From Yponomeuta sedellus (Eukaryota > Arthropoda > Insecta > Lepidoptera > Yponomeutidae), in the NCBI GenBank assembly GCA_934045075.1, contig OW203729.1, positions 9,166,704-9,230,703 of the forward strand: a DNA stretch of 64,000 nt. The letters run 5' to 3'. Shown here one piece after another: positions 11,801 through 23,143 of the stretch; the first letter of the stretch is position 1, and the number at the start of each line of letters is the position of its first letter. The translations under genes were made by a program, and so were the position numbers. Under the pieces are notes generated by a model, which saw only the letters and a list, made by a program, of their open reading frames with translations, ran no database searches and had not been told where the DNA came from.

Positions 11801-12060
11801 TTTCTTTAAACGTTGTTATTTCCATGGCGCCTAAAAAATTAGGTGTAATCTAGTATGCACATTGACAGTAAACTGACCTCCGCACTAAGAAACACTACAA
11901 AAAAATAAAGAAGTCCATATAATTACCTTGATAATGGTTTTATTTATCACAACACATTACGACACTCCGCCATTACAATAATATTTACAGTCTTAAATAT
12001 TTGACATTTTCTCAGGGGATTAATTGTAGAATACTTAATTGTATTACCTCTATTCAGACG
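8841..12060. other. noncoding right interior of the transposon
   Basis: A CpG-rich patch (9050-9075) may mark the promoter or first exon of the DUF4806 gene. A common lepidopteran repeat tail (ggataaaaactatcctaag .. ccaaatttcatctaaatcgg) lies at 10510-10690. A 20-bp hairpin with one mismatch lies at 10710-10755, and a fragment with gatattataggcta at 10865-10935. The rest is AT-rich and unassigned. Confidence 0.5.
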
Positions 12061-12089
12061 AAGCCCAGCTTAAGAACGGAAAAAAACAT

Positions 12090-12338
12090 TACAAAGGCTG
12101 AATCGTAGAACATAAGCTGTACAATGAAGCTGGTTAAGCTCTAAACCGGCTCTAAACCAGCCCTTGCGAAAGCCTGCACAGCCTTTGAACAGCCCTTAAA
12201 ATGCTCAAGGCTGTTTAATTTGGGGCCTCTTTTGGCATTACAGGGTCTGTATAGCTGGCTACTCAGCCTTTGTGCAGCAGGGCTAAACAGCCTTAAGTTT
12301 CGATATTACCTTTAGTTCAGCTCTTCTGCAGCTGACGT
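12090..12338 (-). repeat. right subterminal motif cluster
   Basis: This stretch holds about a dozen copies of AGCTG, CAGCC or GGCTG in both orientations, including AGCTGTAC, which also occurs in the left arm. Density is much higher than in neighbouring DNA. It is likely the transposase or accessory-protein binding region by analogy with En/Spm. Confidence 0.65.
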
Positions 12339-12351
12339 GTGCTGCTTGGGA
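12339..12351 (-). repeat. right 13-bp terminal inverted repeat
   Basis: GTGCTGCTTGGGA is the exact reverse complement of 2324-2336. Confidence 0.8.
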
Positions 12352-12363
12352 ACAAATATTAAT

Positions 12364-12500
12364 ACGTACGTAATACAGAGAGTATTGTTAAGAGGTTCGA
12401 AATCTCACTGATGCCGGGTAGTCGCCCATTAGCTCAGTTGGGAGAGCGCAGCCATAGGTCGCGGGTTCGAGTCCCGTCATGGGTGGAATTTTTAGCCTAT
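12364..12500 (+). repeat. SINE-A fragment with tRNA-like head
   Basis: It contains the A-box-like tagctcagttggga and B-box ggttcgagtccc of the SINE-A family described at 62011-62322. It is truncated at both ends and runs into a LINE-type tail (cagccgttatttagcgactgagtaacaaataata) up to about 12605. Confidence 0.75.
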
Positions 12501-12605
12501 GTGTATGCCAAGTTTCATGTAACTTCGTTCAGCCGTTATTTAGCGACTGAGTAACAAATAATATCCAAACATTTTCACAAACTTTCACATTTATAATATT
12601 TGTAG

Positions 12606-13087
12606 AAAGTACGATAAAGCTCAATGAAATATTTTAGCGATTAAAAAAGCTTCAAGCACGTTTTACAGTTTTCAGCAAATAATAATTGGTGATAGATTCG
12701 ATGAGCTCAGGAGCGTCAATAATTTCACTAATATCGTTTTAAACTTATTATATTATTTTTATTATTTTCGATTGTTATGTTAACGCCACATTTTTTAAAA
12801 CAAGATTTTCATACCGCAGCGAGACCGATAAAGGGCCGATTTCTAAATTGAGAAAATCACTTAGTCAATATTTAAGTAACGATCTGTCTCGCTCTGTTCT
12901 CAGAAATTCGGAGAGACAGCAGTTAACTATTTACTTAGCAAAATTCTCAGAAACTGCACAAAATCTAATATCTTTACATAAGTATTTTTGTTATCCTTAA
13001 ACTCGTAACTACTAGTCGTTTTTGTCATTGATTGTTTTACCAAAATATATTGAGGGAAATCTCACACAAGGAGAAGGGGGCCTTAAT
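12606..13087. other. unassigned sequence
   Basis: AT-rich; nothing recognised. Confidence 0.4.
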
Positions 13088-13245
13088 ATCGGTTTGTGAA
13101 AATACACATACATACATAACCTCACGCCTGTATCCCAGAGGGGTAGGCAGGGACCAGAGACTGCCACTTGCCACGATCCTGACAGATCACCTTCGCTTCA
13201 TCAACGTTCATAAGTCGTTGCATGCACGCACGCCGGTGGAAAATA
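13088..13245 (-). repeat. RTE-type LINE 3' end
   Basis: The minus strand reads tgcaacgacttatgaacgttgatgaag, then ggatcgtggcaagtggcagt and gggatacaggcgtgagg, followed by tatg repeats. These words match the 3' part of the coding fragment at 30017-30505. Only the terminal part remains. Confidence 0.75.
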
Positions 13246-14518
13246 CCCCTCGTATTATATTTTATCAGTACGATTATGTCATGTTACCAGGCTTATGAAA
13301 GTTTACTGAAAATGCTCCATACTCCGTGCTGGCCAGCGCGTCCGTCTACAAAATAAACTTGCAAAACGAAAGTGCGAGTATTCGACCAAAGGCTCAATCA
13401 TTATGCGCATTTTAATACTTTACCGCACAAAGATTCCAGCGTCTGGTGGTACTTACGATGTTAGAAGAGTAGACAATTATTTGAAAAAGTACTTTTAATG
13501 ACTTGCGAGCCTCATACATACATCTAATACATAAAAATCTCGTTTTACACTAGTGTGACCTAACTTCTCCGACACCTTGGGCCGTCTCCACTGAGTGGGC
13601 ATTGCCGCCTTCTAAGTTCATTTACGACAATAATAATACTATCCAAACAGAATAATATTGTCATTGTCATAACAATAGTGTGAGCTATAGTGTATATGAG
13701 TGTTGTTACAAATAGTGTTGCAGAGGTGTAAAATAGTGATCGTGGCAAGTGGCAAACCCAGGTCTTTGACTCCGGAATATAGGCGTGAGGTGTAGGTATG
13801 TATGAAAGTAATAAGCAATTTTCACTGTATAACAGACGTTCTAGATCATTTCAGTCTATGTCAATAGGACGCGATAACCTTGGTATGTTGCACTTCGACT
13901 GTTTACACCCCGTCCCATCCCTCCACCTCCCGCCCCCACCCCTCTGCCCTCCCAATGGCGAGCTTACCGTTTGCCCTACCTAAGCTACGCTTTGCTGGAG
14001 TCTTTGGTCTTTAGGTAGGTGTGCTAACTAAATGTGTTGCGCTACACCGTTCTAACTAATCTCTTTAGCCATCAAGTTACTCGGGCTAAATAATCCTACT
14101 TAGTTTATGTTTAGAGAGGTAAGTTTATTTCATCGTTCTCGTACAACCCAGGGAGCCAATTCTCACTTCATTAGCAAATAATTCGTATACGACTCTAAGG
14201 CACATAATTGTACATAAAAAGTCAAGTGACAGCCAACACATGTATTCTGAACGCCATGCTAGATTGAATTCGAATAAAAAATAAAAGTCCCATCATCTCG
14301 ACTACCTACGTGGATTTTTGTTCTAGTTATCTGGGCCGAGTTTAATAAAAGTACAATTCATAGTTTATTTAATATCAGTCCTTCATATGTCCCCACTGCT
14401 GGATTAGTGATTTCAAAACATATTGGTAAAGTTTCATAGCGTTCAAGCATGTTGCTTTTTAAATTAAAACCAAATTGGGGACCGCGGTACTTTTGTACAA
14501 GTTGCCTCGATTTCGATT
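13246..14518. other. unassigned sequence with RTE end
   Basis: At 13736-13800 a short RTE 3' end occurs on the plus strand (gatcgtggcaagtgg .. aggcgtgagg). A small 5S-SINE-like scrap (tatgtccccactgctgg) lies at 14386-14402. The rest is not recognised. Confidence 0.5.
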
Positions 14519-14675
14519 TCAACACTGAATGTCCCCACTGCTGGGGCACGGGTCTCTTCCTGCACTGCAGGACGGTTAGGCCATACACCTTCCTGCGATG
14601 CACGGGATGGCTCCCGTGGTGGTGTATGACCTATGACTTGGCAGTCCGGGTTGGTGGAGGATTGTAAAGCAGTGG
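14519..14675 (-). repeat. 5S-headed SINE, 3' fragment
   Basis: It is the family 3' end in reverse (gtccccactgctggggcacggg .. gttggtggaggattgtaa). An internal stretch (caccttcctgcgatg) is inserted or duplicated. Confidence 0.75.
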
Positions 14676-15174
14676 CGGACCTTATAGAAGGGCCTCTAGG
14701 CCTCTGACATGGCCCTATCGGCCTATTAATACCTTTAGCTCTTTGTAAACTAACAATCTGATAACAGTGCCATCTACGGTGAAGGAAAACTTCGTAAGGA
14801 AACCTGAGTGACTGAGATGTTCTTATCTCAGCGCTTGACACTACCAATCCGCGGTGGGCGCGCGTGGAGATTAAGGCCGTACACTCTGTCTGAGAGAAGT
14901 GCTATGTGCCCTGCAGTGGAAAGTACTTATATAGGCTAGATTTGAGTCTACTGGTAAAAGTTGACACTTGTTTTTATTTTGTATTTGTAATCCATGGTAG
15001 AAAGCATTTAACTAATGCAATTTTCTAGTCAGAAAGTGGCGGTTAGTATATTTAGGACAAACTTTTATTTACTCCTGTATTAAAGTCTATAGATAGGAGA
15101 TGAGAATATTCTTTATTGAACATCCGAGAACAATAATTACAGTAACAACAGTTACATATTCTTGTATATATATT
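14676..15174. other. unassigned sequence
   Basis: A scrap like SINE-B (gtgaaggaaaacttcgtaaggaaacc) lies at 14780-14805. Otherwise nothing is recognised. Confidence 0.4.
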
Positions 15175-15361
15175 ATCTATATCTATAATATAAAAATGAT
15201 TGGCGAATGTGTTGGTAAGCGCTAATCTCGAGAGCAGCTGAACGGATTTTGCTAATTCTGTTTTTAGAATATTCCTTGAAGTACGAGGGTGGTTCTTACG
15301 GAGAGAAAAAAAATAAAAGAATCGATGATAGGCGGTACGAAGTTCGCTGGGTCAGCTAGTG
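15175..15361 (+). mobile_element. Helitron-like 3' tail
   Basis: The family words ctcgagagcagctgaacgg and agaatattccttgaag lead to aagttcgctgggtcagctagt, a CTAGT terminus typical of lepidopteran Helitron-like repeats. The 5' end was not found. Confidence 0.55.
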
Positions 15362-16224
15362 ATATATACACAAGAATTTGGGTGATGACAGGTGGGCGAT
15401 ACTTGCCACTGAGTGGATACGGCGCGGGGGTCATTGCAAGTGGGGTGACCGAGAAGACGCTGGCGGAAGTATCTCGACAAATTCTTGCCGAATTGGTCAA
15501 AGGTGACATATGAACGAAAATCTTGGTCTAAAAGGGGTGAAGCCTTGCAGTGGGACACCCCAAAGGATCTTATTGAGGCTACAAAACAAAAATCAAGGAT
15601 GTTCTTGCCGTAATAACTCCAATTCCTGTGACTCTACATAGAGAAGATAGGCAAATCATTAATGGCTGAATTCATCATGTTGACGAGGGTAAGTAAAAGT
15701 TGTCTCGGATCCGAATTCACGGGTCCGAGCTCATGCTAATCCCAACCTTCGCCATCAGCGAAATCGTTTTGAGAATATTTTAGCATTGAGTGATTGATTG
15801 TTGTTTGCTGCGATACGGTTTATACCTTTGTATAGTGATAGTTAAGCTAAATACTATACCAGAAGATCAGATACGTCCTTCTGATCTTCCGTTTGTCATT
15901 ACGAATCTATTTTCATTGCGTAGCGTCTTAATTAATTAACGTTGCGATGTAAATCGAATTGGCGCTGCCTGTCACCTGCATTCATGACATCAAAATATGC
16001 AGTACAAAAGCGTCAGTCACGCGTTTTATGGAGAAAAAATACCAGAATTTCATAATACATAAACAGAAAAGACGCGTTTTTATTGAAAAGACGTTACCCG
16101 CGTCGTCTTACTATCCATCTTGGTAGACGGTGTACGGAGACCAAACCTGTCAGATTGTTTGGGCCCAGAACTCGGCCACTCATACTGCAGCGTCCGTGGC
16201 ATCCAGTACCTAAGACTTGACTGC
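15362..16224. other. unassigned sequence
   Basis: An open frame ending at 15513 overlaps the Helitron tail and has no motif I know. A small inverted word (agaagatcaga .. tctgatcttc) lies at 15860-15889. Nothing else was seen. Confidence 0.4.
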
Positions 16225-16510
16225 ATTTGAACTGGAGGGTGAGTCTCTAAAACGCATAGTTGTTTAATAGAGTCACATTAGTCCGGTAATGGTCGTTTCA
16301 TTTACACTATCCGTAGTCTAGTAACCAATAGCATTGCAATATCATAACCAGGCGCCTCTCGCGATTCGATCTTCTTCGCGAGAGATGCCTATTTAACTTG
16401 CGCGGGTTATACCTCTGGAATGAAATTGTACCGTCATTGCTGCGTAGACTACCAAATGGAGGCAAATATCAACCATTGTCGTGCTTACTTTGCTCTATTG
16501 AAAAACGATC
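16225..16510 (+). repeat. repeat family G, copy 1
   Basis: It shares words with 31575-32090 (plus) and 53970-54450 (minus): gtgagtctctaaaacgcatagttg, tcttcttcgcgagagatgcc, ttgcgcgggttata and aaccattgt. It is the uninterrupted copy of a moderately diverged family of unknown class. Confidence 0.7.
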
Positions 16511-18060
16511 TTTTAAAATTTCGCTCTAGGGCCTGGCACAAGGCACTCACAGAATAGGGCTCCATAGTCTGAGGGAAGACTACGCAACTGCCATGATTTC
16601 GACCAGCATGCTCAATTTAATACAGTGAAATACTAGTGATTTGTCATTTGTATGTTTGCAAAATATTGCCAAACGCTGCGTATGATGCCCAACAGCTCAC
16701 TGGATTGACGATATACGGCAGATTGCTGGTAACAGCTGATTGAGGATGGTCGAGTACAGAAAGATGTGGCATGCATTGGGCTAGGCTTTTCTACTTGTTA
16801 TTCTCAACAAAAAAAAAACGCTTACATTGTTAAAGAACCCGTTTGAAGCTCATAACATAGGTAGCTATAAATTCGGCCTCTTTTGTATTACCTTATTTAA
16901 TAGTAAGTCGATGATAATTGCGATTTATTGCATTTTTTCGCACCGGTCTCAATCTTAAAGGATTTTTTCTACCACTACACGTAAATCTATATAGAATAAT
17001 TACCTCTTGGCGATTAAGATCAAATGAAAAATATTCTCGTACCGGGCTTAAAAGTGACATACAAGACGACCTCTTAACAAAGTAAAAAAATAGTTTGGTG
17101 AAGATAATTTAGAGAGTATTCAAGACTTTCAACAGCCGATGCTTTTGCCTTTTAGAGACGAATAAAACTTGAGCGCTCACGGGTTTCAGTGGTTTTGGAG
17201 TGAAATAACTTACTGTCCTGAAGAATTTAAATGAAATCTCCATGCAAATTACAACAATTTGGACGGACCCTCGTGGAAGGAGAGGAATGTGAGACAATTT
17301 GTAAGTCTGTCATCCGTCAGCTCGACCACTTGCCGCAGTATTTTACATAACAGCCAGCGTAACAAAGTATGACAGAAATACCAATCAAATCGATCAGCGT
17401 TATGGAGTAGTCCCACTGAGGTGGCCCACAACCGATAACTCCGGCCTGAAGCAAGGACAATCGACAACGAATTTACCTTTATAGGTTATAACGTAGCTGA
17501 ATAGAATGCATGGGTGTGAAGGTCAGTATGCTGTCAACGGTACTACGTAATTCAGATGGCATTACAGGCTTTTGTCTCGCAAAATACAGATTTTGCAGAA
17601 GTAACTGGTGAAAATGGATTGATTGAAATTGGAATTGCCACTGGATTTTGTTCAATAGTTTGTTCAAGTTTCTTGGTACCGCATGACGTTTTCTTTTCCT
17701 CTAATCTAGAAGCCAAAATTGTACCATTACGGCAAGCCCTCTTCGTACACGAAATGAGTTGCAATGTCGATTGTCTTCAAGATCACGAGAAAATTGTTTT
17801 TGTGGCGTGTATACTGTGGCTATAACAAATGTTATTTTCTTCTTCTTCTTTCTTCAGTTTCCAATGCTATTGTGCGGCCTAATCATTGAACAGTATGTAC
17901 GCAACAGCTATTTCAAACCTGTCTCTACAATGCCCTCGGATTTGATATACCTAGCAACAACAAAAGCTGCGTAAACTGGGAATGAAAGTGAAGGGGCTAA
18001 CTTATGAACCAATTGCAATGCCTGACAAAACAATTTCTCAGAATTGTTTAAAATGTGCGC
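16511..18060. other. unassigned sequence
   Basis: Several short open frames on both strands are unsupported. A TTC run lies at 17840-17850. No family was recognised. Confidence 0.4.
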
Positions 18061-18420
18061 AGAAGCTGATGCGGTCCTGGTCCAGTGGAACCGAGTGATT
18101 GGACGCAATCACTTGGGTTAGACAACAAAAGACGCGGTCAGAGAGACCATCCTGTGACTACCGCTAGTGGAATTTTTTCCCAGCGCTTCCGTGCTTCGCA
18201 AGGCACGTTAAGCCGTTGCTGGCTTTCATGAAATGGCAGTCGTTAAGCCATGTTAAGACTTTATGGGCGGCTTGATAACTGCTGACAGTAAGGCCCGTCA
18301 CTGCCTTATAATCCTCCACCAACCCGGACTTGGCCCCCGTGGTGTAGTATGGCCTAACCGACATTTGATGCGGAAAGAAACCCGTGCCCCACCACTGGGG
18401 ACATACAAAGGGTTGATATT
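18061..18420 (+). repeat. 5S-headed SINE, near full length
   Basis: It begins agaagctgatgcggtcctgg and contains caatcacttgggttagacaac (5S A-box region) and gacgcggtcag, but the C-box is damaged. The full body and 3' end (ccactggggacatacaaagggttgatatt) follow. Confidence 0.8.
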
Positions 18421-18959
18421 ATCATGATTGTTCAAAATGATTGTATACCGGCCGTAACTTCTACAGGTAGTCAGTTTGTGACTAGGCTCTTTTTGTTTTC
18501 ACCAGACAAACAGCCGACGACTAATGGCCGGGGTATCTCGTTGTCCCGCCGGATAAACCCGTTGCGATGCGTTTGAGGCACGCGGGGAGAAATTGATGGC
18601 CTTATTTCTTATAGCGTTCCGTCCGAATGCCTTTGGGATTGAATCACCTTTAATATATCACGTTGCTTAATACATAATGGTTAGGACGGACCGTAGGATC
18701 TCAAGTTAGCTGCCAAGGTTTAGGTTCTATTATATTCTAGATGTAGCTGCTTCCCTATGGGTTCTAAAATATCAGGTTACTAGAGTATTTCGAGTAGCTT
18801 ATGTTAGCGTGGCGTACAAAAGGTTTGGCCGCGCAGTTTTGGCAGTGCACGCCAGAATAGCTCGCAGATGTTAGATTTTTTCCTACTTACTTGACACTTA
18901 TCGCCATATTTTGGTCAATTCACACAATATCCTCATAAATTGAAGCCTATGTGTTATTC
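18421..18959. other. unassigned sequence
   Basis: Nothing recognised. Confidence 0.4.
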
Positions 18960-19083
18960 CAATGTATAAGATATATTATTATAAAGTTTCATTAAAATCC
19001 ATTCAGTAGTTTTTACGTGAAAGAGTAACAAACATCCTTCCATAGTTACAAACTTTCGCGTTTGTAATATTAGTAGGATTTAA
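18960..19083 (+). repeat. common lepidopteran repeat tail
   Basis: The words aaagtttcattaaaatccattcag, gtgaaagagtaacaaacatcc and aatattagtaggat are an abundant interspersed 3' tail in Lepidoptera. The parent element is not assigned. Confidence 0.6.
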
Positions 19084-19186
19084 TTTACTTTTGGGATCGT
19101 AGGATTTCGAGTCAGCTTCGGACACTCAGATTGCATTGTTTCAAGGTGAGGCTATGGGTCTACGCGCTCTACAACATCACGATATT

Positions 19187-19278
19187 TAATAGTCGCGTTT
19201 GAAATGTCAAGCCGTGACTTTGCAGTACATTAGTTGTCAAATTCAGATATTTTAGCGCCACAAAACGCATGACTCTTG
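19187..19278 (+). repeat. repeat family H, uninterrupted copy
   Basis: It aligns with 47748-47815 plus 48325-48365 (tttgaaatgtcaa .. ttatcaaattc .. gccacaaaacgcatgactc). It is used here as the empty-site comparison for the insertion at 47.8-48.3 kb. Confidence 0.65.
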
Positions 19279-19886
19279 ACATTGTACTACCAAGGCAGGA
19301 CAGTAGGTTATATATCGTAATATTGGCTTCCAGGTTTAGCTTGTTTCTAGATATGTCTACGGCCCTACAGCCGCCCGTACCACTCCAATCGGTCACGTTG
19401 ATCTTCAATGTCCGAAACGTGAGATCTGCTTCAGTCTACTCGTTAGCTGAATTTAAAAAAGTGTTCAGCATCGATAGATTAGGCTACATCCAATGAGCAA
19501 AAGTTTTCCAATGCTAATCAGTATTTAGGGAAAAAAGGGAAAATTGAGATTTCAAAACTTTTACTGTTAAGTTACCCGCTCCTGTGATAGGAGTACGTGG
19601 AAAGAATGTACTACTGATAATATTATAATTATTAAATTAATACAATGAAGACTTGTGTGAGTAAAGATTGTTTCTTTAGGTTTTGAGTTATTTCAAGAAC
19701 TCGTTGCATACGTGGTATGTTCAAGACTCCAGTAAAGTTATCAGGGGGCAAAGTAAGTTCGCCAACATTAGAATGTGTCTTTGATTAGCCGCTAAGCAAG
19801 AAAAAAAATTGAAAAATACAAATCGACAAACGATTAAAATTCGATTTTCATTTCTCTATTGTCCCTTATTCCTATACCATTGAACT
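19279..19886. other. unassigned sequence
   Basis: Nothing recognised. Confidence 0.4.
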
Positions 19887-19894
19887 AAGAGACA

Positions 19895-20321
19895 CAGGGT
19901 CGGATCTACCTAAGGGCTGCTTGGGCTGCAGCCCAGGGCCCCGATTTTACAAGGGGCCCCCAGATCCCGCTAAACACAGTAGGCGATAATTTGAATTTAG
20001 AAAATGCTTGTCTGTAAATTCGGTTTACGGACGATATTTTTACGTGATAACGTCATAAGAGAACAATGATGAAAAATGGCATACTTTTATGAATTGAGTA
20101 AACCTGTCAATTTCTTTTACTAATTCATAATAAATAAATGACATTATTTTATTGTTTATTTTCATATTTTTTATACAAGGTCGCTTTTTGTGCAATAAAG
20201 AATAATAATAATATATCATTATAGAAACAGTTTTTTGACATGGCTATTAGTAGAGAAGGTACCTAGATACGCCCCTAAGTTGTTTCAGCCCAGGGCCCCA
20301 CAAATTCAAGATCCGCCCCTG
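19895..20321 (+). mobile_element. hAT MITE with perfect 8-bp TSD
   Basis: This 427-bp element has terminal inverted repeats CAGGGTCGGATCT (left) and CAGGGGCGGATCT (right, read inverted), with further inverted words agcccagggcccc inside. The 8-mer aagagaca flanks it at 19887-19894 and 20322-20329. Termini and TSD length fit hAT. No coding capacity. Confidence 0.9.
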
Positions 20322-20329
20322 AAGAGACA

Positions 20330-20744
20330 GGTACATCGAAGAGTTTGTTGGCTCACATTTACATCACTCGATATCACGGCTGATATATTCTCTTCACGAG
20401 TCTCGAGGATTATTGACTATATGAATATTCAAATTGGAAGTCAACGCTGTCCACAATCTTATCATTCAAATCTTCAGCCGCCTCGACGGATTCCTCACGA
20501 ACGTTTCCACTCATTGGTTATTCCTTCGACGCGTTAAAGGTGTTTGTCGTCTTATTCGTTATCAAAATGCAACATTGTCTCCTTCACGTGTCCTTTGCTG
20601 TTTTCGCGGCACAAAAATAGCCATAACAAAACGTGATAAGAGAGAAAATTGCCCGCGATACAAACGAGCGTTGTAGAATGTCATTAACGCAGCTCCCCCT
20701 GTTTGTATTTACATTGTCATAGCATCGTTTTATCTAAGCCCCTA
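20330..20744. other. unassigned sequence
   Basis: Nothing recognised. Confidence 0.4.
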
Positions 20745-20890
20745 TTATCTAATATCCGATTGCGCGGGTTCAAGGTTGGTCGCGGTGGGGGGCGCCTGCA
20801 TGAGCCTATATCCGACCAGCCTATACGACTACTATGCGCTACTCTGTACATCTATTATATCGCTTGCCCCGGGCAATAAAGCGGTAATAT
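20745..20890 (+). repeat. repeat family F, copy 1
   Basis: An inverted relative lies at 24040-24165 (accgctttattgc, cgggacaagcgatat, gccggcggt or ggtgggggg segments). It is GC-rich and ends near ataaagcggtaat. The class is unknown. Confidence 0.55.
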
Positions 20891-22249
20891 CAAAAATCAA
20901 ATTTTACAGGAAAAATAAAATAAGATAATTTGCTTATAACTCTGTACAGAGTAATCAAAACTAAACGTATAAATGTCAAAAAATCCGGTTTTTTTTACAC
21001 CATTTCATTGTTATTAAAAAATATATATTTTTTCTATAATTAGAATAAATAATTGGCAAAATATATAATACAAATTGAAGCCAATGCAATTTCAATGGTA
21101 ACATCAATAATGACTTTACAGTTACAATGACTACAGTCGTCTTTAGACTTAAGTAAAACTTACGACGTATTTTACAGTAATACTTTAGGCCGTATTGGCC
21201 GAATACCACCTTTTTAAGAGAAATATGTTTAGCTTATGTTGATCGTATTATCTTAATATTGCTTTTTTGGGATGCTTACAATTAAACTTAATCTTACGTC
21301 TCGTAATGTTAACTATTCTTGCAGTTTGAACTATAAATATTATTAATTTGTCTTTTAAATATTTTTTTGATATTATTAATAAGGAAATAAGGTTTGTTTT
21401 GATTCATATTTGTTGAAAGTTTAGCTTTTCATGTAATTTGTCATCAAACACTAATTCTGAAAAAAATATTTTATCCATTTAATATCAGTAAACTGGGATA
21501 ATGTAGGGAAAATCAGTTATTCATAACTCTACAATAAATGTAGGTTTTAGTGCCTTATATCATACTGGTAAACGAATAAAATAAAAAAATATGTTGCTTA
21601 TTGATTTAAATTAAGTACATACTTCCATGTGATTATGTAAATAATAATAATAATTGTTGATTGTTGTCAGTTTGTTAAAGTATAATAAATAAATAAATAA
21701 ATAGTTTATTAAAATGCTAGAAGATAAAAAAGACGCCTAAAAATTTAAATACAGGGGATGTCTTGAAATAAACAGCAATTTATAGGCACATAAATCACAT
21801 AGTATGTTTTAAACTAGGTAAATTTTCAGTTAAATAATCTTGGAGGTACAACTATTGATAAAAAAAACATTATTCTATATAATAAGTTTTATTGAAAAAA
21901 AAATATGTTAACCCTGGTAATAACAATTTTAGGACCCAGTTCTCAGATTCTAAGACTCGGGATCTTAGTCTAATCATGGATACACCAAAAATTCCCTTAT
22001 TCTGCGGTATCCATAATTAAGGGTCTTAGGGTGTACTTAGGTACAAGATTTAAAAATGAGTATTCCGAGTTAACAGGGTTATCAGAGTTAACAAAGAAAA
22101 TAAATGTTATTTTCTAAAGAAGTTATACTGGTTATTTTTTCATTGGTGGCTCTAGTAGCATCAGCCATAGATATCCTTTTGCCTCTCCGTTTTGCAGGTT
22201 TGGTGTTCGGTACCGTAGCCCAAGGACAATCGTCAAAGTTATTCTTTAA
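20891..22249. other. AT-rich unassigned sequence
   Basis: Very AT-rich. It contains aaataaataaataaat at 21688-21703. No gene. Confidence 0.5.
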
Positions 22250-23143
22250 TTAAATAACATCTGGATGTTCTTGGGTAACTTTGATTTCATGAATCTTATT
22301 AGTCCACAACATTTTTTCATTGGTTTGCCCTACTCGTATCCAATATATTTTGACCATTAAATCAATGAAGCTAAGGAGGCAACTGCCAATTTCGTTCGCG
22401 CCCCTATTGGCTAGCTGATAATGCCAAAGATAGCAATAACCCCTTCCAGTTAATGAGTTATAAATTGTTAAATTATAAATCGGATACTTCCGTTTGTTGT
22501 GGAAGATTCCTACCTCTGACTGAGGCATCGTCAGGACCTTTTTCAAATCAAAAATAGCGACCTTAGTAGTCGCTGGGTCGTTTTTCAATTTATCTTTAGT
22601 TTTAAGTTCACGAACACTTTCTTTGTTTTTAATGTGCTTTGTGTAAGCTTCGTTGAGTTGCTCTTTTTTTTCAGCATCGGCTTGTTGATACAGAGAACAT
22701 TGACCACACATATCTTTTTTGGGCTTAAGAGAAGAATAATTGAACTTTGCATGCATGCAACGACTTATGAAGGTTGATGAAGTGAAGGTGATCTGTCAGG
22801 ATCGTGGCAAGTGGTCGTCCCTGGTAATATGATTATGCTGAGGGTATTACAAAAATCAATTGTTTCGGAACTATTGCCATCAACTTTGAAATGATAGCTA
22901 ATAGTTTGTGTTCTGTTTTTGGTTCTCATTAGTTGCATTTTTAATATCTTTAGTACTTACATGTCGTAAGATATAGTGCCACTGATCCTCGTGATCACCA
23001 AGTTTCCAAAATTTATCGAATATTGCCTGTCGCTTCTCTTGAGATATTTCTTACTATATTTGCAGGTTTCCTTCATCACCTTGGAGTTAAAAATTTTCTT
23101 AGAACCACAGCCAGTGTAATTTTGACCTGAATTTTTCAGTTTT
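22250..23143 (-). pseudogene. broken transposase-like gene in three frames
   Basis: Minus-strand reading gives three blocks in different frames. Block 1 (about 23143-23048) includes GCGSKKIFNSKVMKETC. Block 2 (about 23050-22830) includes EKRQAIFDKFWKLGDHEDQW and a DGNSSETIDFC segment. Block 3 (22756-22250, 168 codons) includes KPKKDMCGQCSLYQQ, NLTIYNSLTGRGYCYLW and NRGANEIGSC. This layout (FW.LGD.., then a C..C knuckle, then YN.TIY.. and NE..SC) is that of a repetitive insect transposase-like family that I cannot place in a named superfamily. At least one frameshift is present, and an RTE 3' scrap (22748-22826: tgcaacgacttatgaagg .. ggatcgtggcaagtgg) interrupts blocks 2 and 3. A functional protein is not possible. 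Confidence 0.65.

Larger units (their letters stand above)
2324..12351 (+). mobile_element. CMC/EnSpm-like DNA transposon with transposase and DUF4806 genes (~10 kb)
   Basis: The boundaries are TCCCAAGCAGCAC at 2324-2336 and its exact reverse complement at 12339-12351. Between them lie two intact spliced genes in convergent orientation: a tnp2-like transposase (3448-5956, plus) and a DUF4806 protein (6657-8840, minus). Both ends are crowded with AGCTG, GGCTG and AGCTGTAC words, like the subterminal repeats of plant En/Spm elements. No clean TSD is visible: the flanks are aat on the left and aac on the right if the repeat is read as CCCAAG. The 3.2 kb between the DUF4806 gene and the right end is noncoding and contains older repeats. 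An alternative is that the outer repeats belong to two separate non-autonomous relatives lying either side of the genes. Confidence 0.75.

Noticed and set aside
12431..12486. Possible tRNA genes (also at 40.3, 51.85, 60.04, 62.18 kb).
   Set aside because: All are heads of multi-copy SINEs with family-specific sequence attached. The best cloverleaf has C instead of U before the anticodon.
14464..14847. A 127-codon minus-strand frame.
   Set aside because: It is the translation of a 5S-headed SINE fragment and its neighbours.
22250..22756. A single intact 168-aa gene.
   Set aside because: Related coding blocks lie upstream in other frames, and an RTE scrap interrupts them, so it is part of a larger pseudogene.
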